Assembly (NCBI GenBank): GCA_003023745.1
Contig: PXYV01000006.1
Coordinates: 16,753-80,752, forward strand
Reading direction: 5' to 3'
DNA: 64,000 nucleotides
Source: Sulfobacillus acidophilus
Lineage (GTDB): Bacteria > Bacillota > Sulfobacillia > Sulfobacillales > Sulfobacillaceae
Below the pieces are notes generated by a model. That model had not been told where the DNA came from and searched no databases. It saw only the letters and a list, made by a program, of their open reading frames with translations. Of the stretch, positions 60,545-64,000 are shown piece by piece (the stretch's first letter is position 1; every line of letters begins with the position of its first letter). A program made the position numbers and the translations under genes.

Positions 60545-61081
60545 GTGACCGATGTGGCGTTGTACGTCATTATTCACGTATCCGATGAATCGCCTACCGT
60601 GGAGACGATTACCGTCGAGCAACTGTGGACGGACCCTCGGCTTGCGGCGGGCGACGAGCGGGATATGCTCTCGGCCGTCCGGGCGTTGGACCGCCGCGGG
60701 GTGGCCCGTGACGCCGCCTCGCCGACTATTCTGGTGTTGGGATCGGCCGCAGAGTTTCGCCGTCAATTGGCCGCATGGTATTGGGACACACCGCTCCCTC
60801 CGGCGGCGCGCGATTCGGTGCAAGCCCTGCTGGGCTGGCAGCACCCGTTGGGAGATGATCCCGACAATGCGGGTTTGCGCGCATTATGGACGTATCTGGT
60901 CGAGGCCGGCGGTGTCGAGATCGTCGCCGGAATGGCTCCCGGCGATTTTGCCCGCTGGGTGGCATTCGGCGGATATCCTCGCGGGTTGACGCCACTGGAT
61001 GCACAAGATCCAGTGCCTGAGGACAATGACGTCAATGTGGTGTGCGATATCCTGACCGACCGCTGTTTTGTGCTGGGGTGA
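60545..61081 (+). CDS. Uncharacterised 178-residue protein
   Basis: From GTG 60545 (AAGGGGTG site, alternative GTG 60536) the protein has VALYVIIHVSDESPTVETIT and VEQLWTDPRLAAGDERDML, then helical parts and an acidic C-terminus ending FVLG. No family is recognised. It belongs to the same run of small genes. Confidence 0.6.
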   Translation: MTDVALYVIIHVSDESPTVETITVEQLWTDPRLAAGDERDMLSAVRALDRRGVARDAASPTILVLGSAAEFRRQLAAWYWDTPLPPAARDSVQALLGWQHPLGDDPDNAGLRALWTYLVEAGGVEIVAGMAPGDFARWVAFGGYPRGLTPLDAQDPVPEDNDVNVVCDILTDRCFVLG

Positions 61082-61100
61082 TCCGGAAGGGGGATTGTCC

Positions 61101-61433
61101 ATGTGGTATCTGTCTGGCGCGATGTCGGGCTATACCGACCTGAACTTTCCGCTGTTTCACCGCGTGGCGGCTGCTTTTCGGGCCCATGGCGTGCCGATTC
61201 TCAATCCGGCTGAGCACGCACCCGCGGACACGGCCTGGGAGGTTGCGATGGCCGAGGACTTCGTGCTCTTGCAGGACGCCTGCGGCGTGATTCTCCTGCC
61301 GGAATTGTACAGGGGAAAAATAACTCCCCGCAAAGTGCGGGAAGAGCTACCGCTAGACCTGTCGGAAGGCCAGGCAGAAAACATAGAAGATTTTTCTGTT
61401 TCAAAACCAAATTGTATGACTTGTCATCAGTGA
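61101..61433 (+). CDS. DUF4406-like protein with a replaced C-terminus
   Basis: The first 65 residues, MWYLSGAMSGYTDLNFPLFH and RVAAAFRAHGVPILNPAEHA and LLQDACGVILLPE, match DUF4406, a nucleoside deoxyribosyltransferase-like phage family. The usual following segment (GW--S-GA--E) is absent; from about 61310 another 40-residue sequence takes over and the stop lies in a 39-bp palindrome. GGAAGGGGG lies upstream of the ATG. A recombination joint inside the gene is likely. Confidence 0.5.
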   Translation: MWYLSGAMSGYTDLNFPLFHRVAAAFRAHGVPILNPAEHAPADTAWEVAMAEDFVLLQDACGVILLPELYRGKITPRKVREELPLDLSEGQAENIEDFSVSKPNCMTCHQ

Positions 61434-61449
61434 TGACAAGTCATACAAT
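61411..61449. promoter_or_regulatory. 39-bp palindrome with two nested dyads before a small regulator gene
   Basis: Arms ATTGTATGACTTGTCATCA and TGATGACAAGTCATACAAT are perfect reverse complements around one central G. Each arm contains its own dyad, ATGACttGTCAT or ATGACaaGTCAT, giving four ATGAC/GTCAT half-sites about one turn apart. It sits 20 bases before the ATG of the small ribbon-helix-helix-like gene, so it is a strong operator candidate; RNA from it would form a hairpin as well. Confidence 0.65.
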
Positions 61450-61469
61450 CAGGGATGGGAGGTGGTTGT

Positions 61470-61730
61470 ATGGCAAAGCAAGCCGTGACCATGCGGTTGG
61501 AGGCAACCGTGATTGACGATCTCAATTACTTAAATTATTTGATGCGGGCGAAGTCCACGGCCCAAGTGGTGTCCGAGGTGGTCACCTTAGCGGCCGGAGC
61601 GATTAAGGCCGTGGTGTCAGATGATCCGGAGTTGCTGGCGAATGGCGGGACCGTATTAAGCCGTGAAGAGCAAGACGCGTGGGCGACGGTGCGGCGTTGG
61701 TTGCAAGAGAGGGCGACGGGCACCGTCTAA
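61470..61730 (+). CDS. Small ribbon-helix-helix-like regulator
   Basis: The 86-residue protein starts MAKQAVTMRLEATVIDDLNY, with a beta strand (AVTMRLE) followed by two helices, as in Arc/MetJ/CopG-type ribbon-helix-helix proteins, then a helical C-terminal half with RWLQERATG. GGGAGGTGG precedes ATG 61470. It directly follows the palindromic element, so autoregulation is likely. The C-terminal half is not recognised; an antitoxin role is possible but no toxin is adjacent. Confidence 0.6.
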   Translation: MAKQAVTMRLEATVIDDLNYLNYLMRAKSTAQVVSEVVTLAAGAIKAVVSDDPELLANGGTVLSREEQDAWATVRRWLQERATGTV

Positions 61731-61796
61731 ACGCGACCCAAGACGTGATCCTTAGGGGGCCTTAGAGGCATTAACGGGCAGGAGGATACTTTAGCT

Positions 61797-61859
61797 ATGT
61801 GTCTACGGCACACGGTTTTATCACTCACACCGAAGAAAAAAGCAGGAATATTGAACTAA
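61797..61859 (+). CDS. Candidate 20-residue peptide
   Basis: The frame MCLRHTVLSLTPKKKAGILN has AGGAGG 11 bases ahead and sits directly upstream of the bacteriocin-like gene. It could be a signal or leader-type peptide, but it may equally be untranslated. It has no signal sequence or double-glycine site. Confidence 0.25.
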   Translation: MCLRHTVLSLTPKKKAGILN

Positions 61860-61919
61860 AGGAAGAATCTTACACTAGAATTGTCGGTTTACAAATAAGC
61901 CACAAGGAGGGTCGGTGTA

Positions 61920-62150
61920 GTGCAAACTCTAGAAGACAGTGATTCAATAGAGAATAATCTATCGCCGTTGTCTGCGGATGAAATGAACTTAATTGGCGGA
62001 TTCGCATGGCACCAAGTGATTGGCGGGAGCGTAGCGCTACTCGGTTGGGGAGCAAACATGGCTGCCAAGTATTTGCCTGATACGCCAGACTGGGTGGATA
62101 ATGCGGGGGATGTTCTCACGGGACTCGGTATAGCCATCGCCTTATTTTAA
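61920..62150 (+). CDS. Double-glycine-leader bacteriocin-like peptide
   Basis: The 76-residue precursor has a leader ending NLSPLSADEMNLIGG (residues 13-27), the LSxxEMxxIxGG pattern recognised by C39 peptidases, and a 49-residue mature part beginning FAWHQVIGG with two hydrophobic segments (SVALLGWGANMAAKYL and VLTGLGIAIALF) around PDTPDWVD. GTG at 61920 follows AAGGAGGG. Cysteine is absent, so no thioether or disulfide form is possible. The C39 exporter two genes downstream should process it. Class II-type bacteriocin is likely. Confidence 0.8.
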   Translation: MQTLEDSDSIENNLSPLSADEMNLIGGFAWHQVIGGSVALLGWGANMAAKYLPDTPDWVDNAGDVLTGLGIAIALF

Positions 62151-62163
62151 GTTAACCGTATGC

Positions 62164-62199
62164 AAGCGGGCTACCAGTAGCCTGTTGGGTAGCCCGCTT
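62164..62199 (+). terminator. Terminator or attenuator after the peptide gene
   Basis: Arms AAGCGGGCTACC (62164-62175) and GGTAGCCCGCTT (62188-62199) form a perfect 12-bp stem, followed by ATTTATG. It would reduce read-through into the downstream gene and protect the peptide mRNA. Confidence 0.7.
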
Positions 62200-62229
62200 A
62201 TTTATGCGAGAAAGCCGGAATCGAGGCGA

Positions 62230-62733
62230 ATGTCATCGATGCGTTTACTTAACGGAATTTCTGAGGGCCTCATGGTGAGTGGATTGCTTGGCGTAGGTGC
62301 ACAATTCTTCTGGGGAGCCTCTAGTGTCAGTCTCTGGCTTTTCGCAGGATATTGTTTACTATGGATTGTCGCGACCGTCTATGATAACGAGGCACTTGCG
62401 AAGATTTTTAATCGTAACCCTGCATTACCCGCCAAGTTCCACCCGAGTCTCGTATCACAAATTCTCGAACGAAATCCTGAGTCATGGTCGGAGCCGCGGG
62501 CATCGATTGCCGAAGCGTGCCAAATTCTTAAACGACGCATGCGATTTTCCATCCGTGCTTTAGCGTTTATGGTGATCGGATTGGTCATTGTCGCTAAAGG
62601 TACGGATGTGTCTTTTGATTTGTGGTTAAGCTGGTTACCGATTGTCCAAGGCATCGTGGGCGCGGCGCTGGGAATCGGTTACGGATTCTGGATCGAACAT
62701 CGTGTATCAAAAGTTCAAAGTATGCTTTCTTAG
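62230..62733 (+). CDS. Membrane protein, candidate immunity protein
   Basis: The 167-residue protein has four hydrophobic segments (for example ISEGLMVSGLLGVGAQFFWG, LWLFAGYCLLWIVATVY and ALAFMVIGLVIVAKG) and basic loops. It lies between the peptide and the exporter genes, where an immunity protein is usual. ATG 62230 has GAGGCG upstream; ATG 62239 and an upstream start at 62185 are alternatives. No family is recognised; it might instead aid export. Confidence 0.6.
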   Translation: MSSMRLLNGISEGLMVSGLLGVGAQFFWGASSVSLWLFAGYCLLWIVATVYDNEALAKIFNRNPALPAKFHPSLVSQILERNPESWSEPRASIAEACQILKRRMRFSIRALAFMVIGLVIVAKGTDVSFDLWLSWLPIVQGIVGAALGIGYGFWIEHRVSKVQSMLS

Positions 62734-62762
62734 CAGACCGTCGAGACCATGGAGATCGCACA

Positions 62763-64000
62763 ATGAAACGTTTCCCATATCCGTTTCGCTTTCAACTGGC
62801 TACGAACGATTGCGCTCCTGCCTGCGTGATGGCTATTGGAGATTACCACGGTGTTGCCGTGAACATTCATCAACTACGAGATGCTCTGCTGGCTGACAAT
62901 GCCGCCGGCACGGCTATTAGCAATTTCCAACGACTGTCTACATGGTTTGATGTGCAGTTAGGTCGAACAGATCAGAACAAGCCTGATCTAGTTACTACCC
63001 CATATATTGCCTACTGGCCCGAGCAATCCCACTACGTCGTCGTCTGGCGAGTTACCGCCAGCACGGTAATCTTGGGAGATCCAGCGGTCGGAGTGGTTCG
63101 GATGTCCCGTCGGGATTTCAGTCAATCCTGGAACGGAATCGTCATCGTATTACGACCCGGTGATTCATCGGATCCATCTTTTGTTAGGCAACCCCAGCAT
63201 CTAGGAAGCTTAATACTTCGTTTATTTCGTCCACAGTGGTATCGGCTGGCGCTACTCGCAATTCCCGCTACGGCTCTCGGCATCCTCAACGCTGTGTTCG
63301 CCGTCGCTTTTCCTTATTTTCTGCAAAACCTCGCGGAATTGGTTCGCTTTACGCTCGCGTTCGTGGCGATTTCCCTAATGCTATCGGTCGTAACCAGTGG
63401 GCTGACGGCCTTCGTGAAGCGGCGGATGGCATTGGATATCGTTCGCGATTTAGTTCCCACTTTGCAGTATCTGTCCCCGCAATTTTATACGGTTGGCGAT
63501 GCCTACACGCGATTTCAGGACGTGCAACATGTTGTGGATGCATTTACCGGATTAGCCCGCGACCTCCCCTATGCGCTTATGATCTGGATCGGAGCACTAT
63601 GGTATTTGACAGAGCGGGCTTCTACTGTGGCCGCAGTAATGCTCGGGCTCCTGGTTGCCATCATCGTCTGCCTGTCCCCCTTTGTTCGTCGTGTTCGCAA
63701 CTATTTTTACCTCATTCGGCTACGCACGGCGAATCTCAACAACTTATTGGTTCATTCATGGGGCGGTCGCCTAGACACCATCTATACTCCCTGGCAAGAA
63801 TTGGTGACTACCACGTTCCGTCAAGCCCTCTGGAACATCCCAATCACGACCGTAATGCAACAGACCTCATCCTTGGGCATTGTGGCTGTAGGATTTTTCG
63901 CTGGACTACACTCCCACCGATTTGGAATGGCTCCATTGTTAAGCCTCATTTTTTTAGTCAACTATATGATCGGAGCCACCTATGCACTTTACCAAAAATA
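62763..64000 (+). CDS. C39-peptidase bacteriocin exporter, ABC type (runs off right edge)
   Basis: The frame is open from ATG 62763 to the edge (412 codons). It starts with a C39 peptidase domain: Cys17 in ATNDCAPACVMAIGDYHG, His90 in EQSHYVVVW and Asp106 in LGDPAVGVV, all three expected catalytic residues. A membrane domain follows, with helices such as LLAIPATALGILNAVFAVAF and FVAISLMLSVV. The ATPase part lies outside the window. It should cleave and export the double-glycine peptide. Confidence 0.88.
   Translation, partial: MKRFPYPFRFQLATNDCAPACVMAIGDYHGVAVNIHQLRDALLADNAAGTAISNFQRLSTWFDVQLGRTDQNKPDLVTTPYIAYWPEQSHYVVVWRVTASTVILGDPAVGVVRMSRRDFSQSWNGIVIVLRPGDSSDPSFVRQPQHLGSLILRLFRPQWYRLALLAIPATALGILNAVFAVAFPYFLQNLAELVRFTLAFVAISLMLSVVTSGLTAFVKRRMALDIVRDLVPTLQYLSPQFYTVGDAYTRFQDVQHVVDAFTGLARDLPYALMIWIGALWYLTERASTVAAVMLGLLVAIIVCLSPFVRRVRNYFYLIRLRTANLNNLLVHSWGGRLDTIYTPWQELVTTTFRQALWNIPITTVMQQTSSLGIVAVGFFAGLHSHRFGMAPLLSLIFLVNYMIGATYALYQK

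Overview
The window looks like a moderately GC-rich chromosome segment from an endospore-forming Firmicute. Aggregate-type AGGAGG ribosome sites, a Spo0E-like protein, a YaaR homologue, the Gram-positive flagellar gene order and the Dpp-type permeases all fit. A Sulfobacillus-like acidophile is my best guess, but this is inference only.

The left 46 kb is core chromosome. It opens with the N-terminal part of glutamate synthase (gltB, minus strand, running off the left edge), then a thiamine-binding-type protein and panD (minus), an aldo/keto reductase, an MFS transporter and an FxsA-like protein. A large flagellar region follows. First block (7-21 kb, plus): a glycosyltransferase/TPR-like protein, an unknown protein, motA, motB, flgB, flgC, fliE, fliF, fliG, fliH, fliI, fliJ, a PilZ protein, fliK, flgD, a small flagellar-operon protein and flgE, closed by a terminator. 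The flagellar order is then interrupted (21-30 kb) by a peptide-uptake group (substrate-binding protein, two permeases, an M20 amidohydrolase), an lgt-like gene and a D-2-hydroxyacid dehydrogenase. Second flagellar block (30-41.5 kb): fliO, fliP, fliQ, fliR, flhB, flhA, flhF, flhG, two rod genes (flgF/flgG), an antisense lytic transglycosylase, fliL, fliM, fliN. A minus-strand block (41.5-45.4 kb) carries csrA, fliW, flgL, flgK, a FlgN-like gene and a yaaR-like gene. Together these encode the basal body, export gate, stator, rod, hook, hook-associated proteins and the FliW-CsrA circuit. Flagellin, the cap, FliS and most chemotaxis genes are not here. FliM lacks its usual CheY-binding N-terminus, while FliN carries a similar motif.

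A consensus promoter drives three tRNA genes (fMet, a CAU tRNA, Lys) at 46.1-46.4 kb; the accessory region starts directly after them. It holds a decayed IS4-type transposase, small orphan genes, a tandem-repeat coiled-coil membrane protein, a hicB gene with a broken hicA, and a lipoprotein gene whose 3' end runs into the 3' part of a tRNA-Thr gene with its terminator (50.9-51.0 kb). That fragment is a probable attachment-site scar.

Beyond the scar lies a plasmid- or phage-like module: an XRE repressor divergent from a 58-residue excisionase-type HTH protein, short iteron-like repeats, an SF3 helicase without a primase domain, an IS66 remnant, a phased CGGACAG array, and a run of small phage-type genes (DUF3310-, DUF3850-, ASCH- and DUF4406-like). 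The last 2.6 kb hold a 39-bp palindrome in front of a ribbon-helix-helix-like gene, and then a double-glycine-leader peptide, a membrane protein (candidate immunity) and a C39-peptidase ABC exporter that leaves the window. This is the best candidate for an undescribed system.
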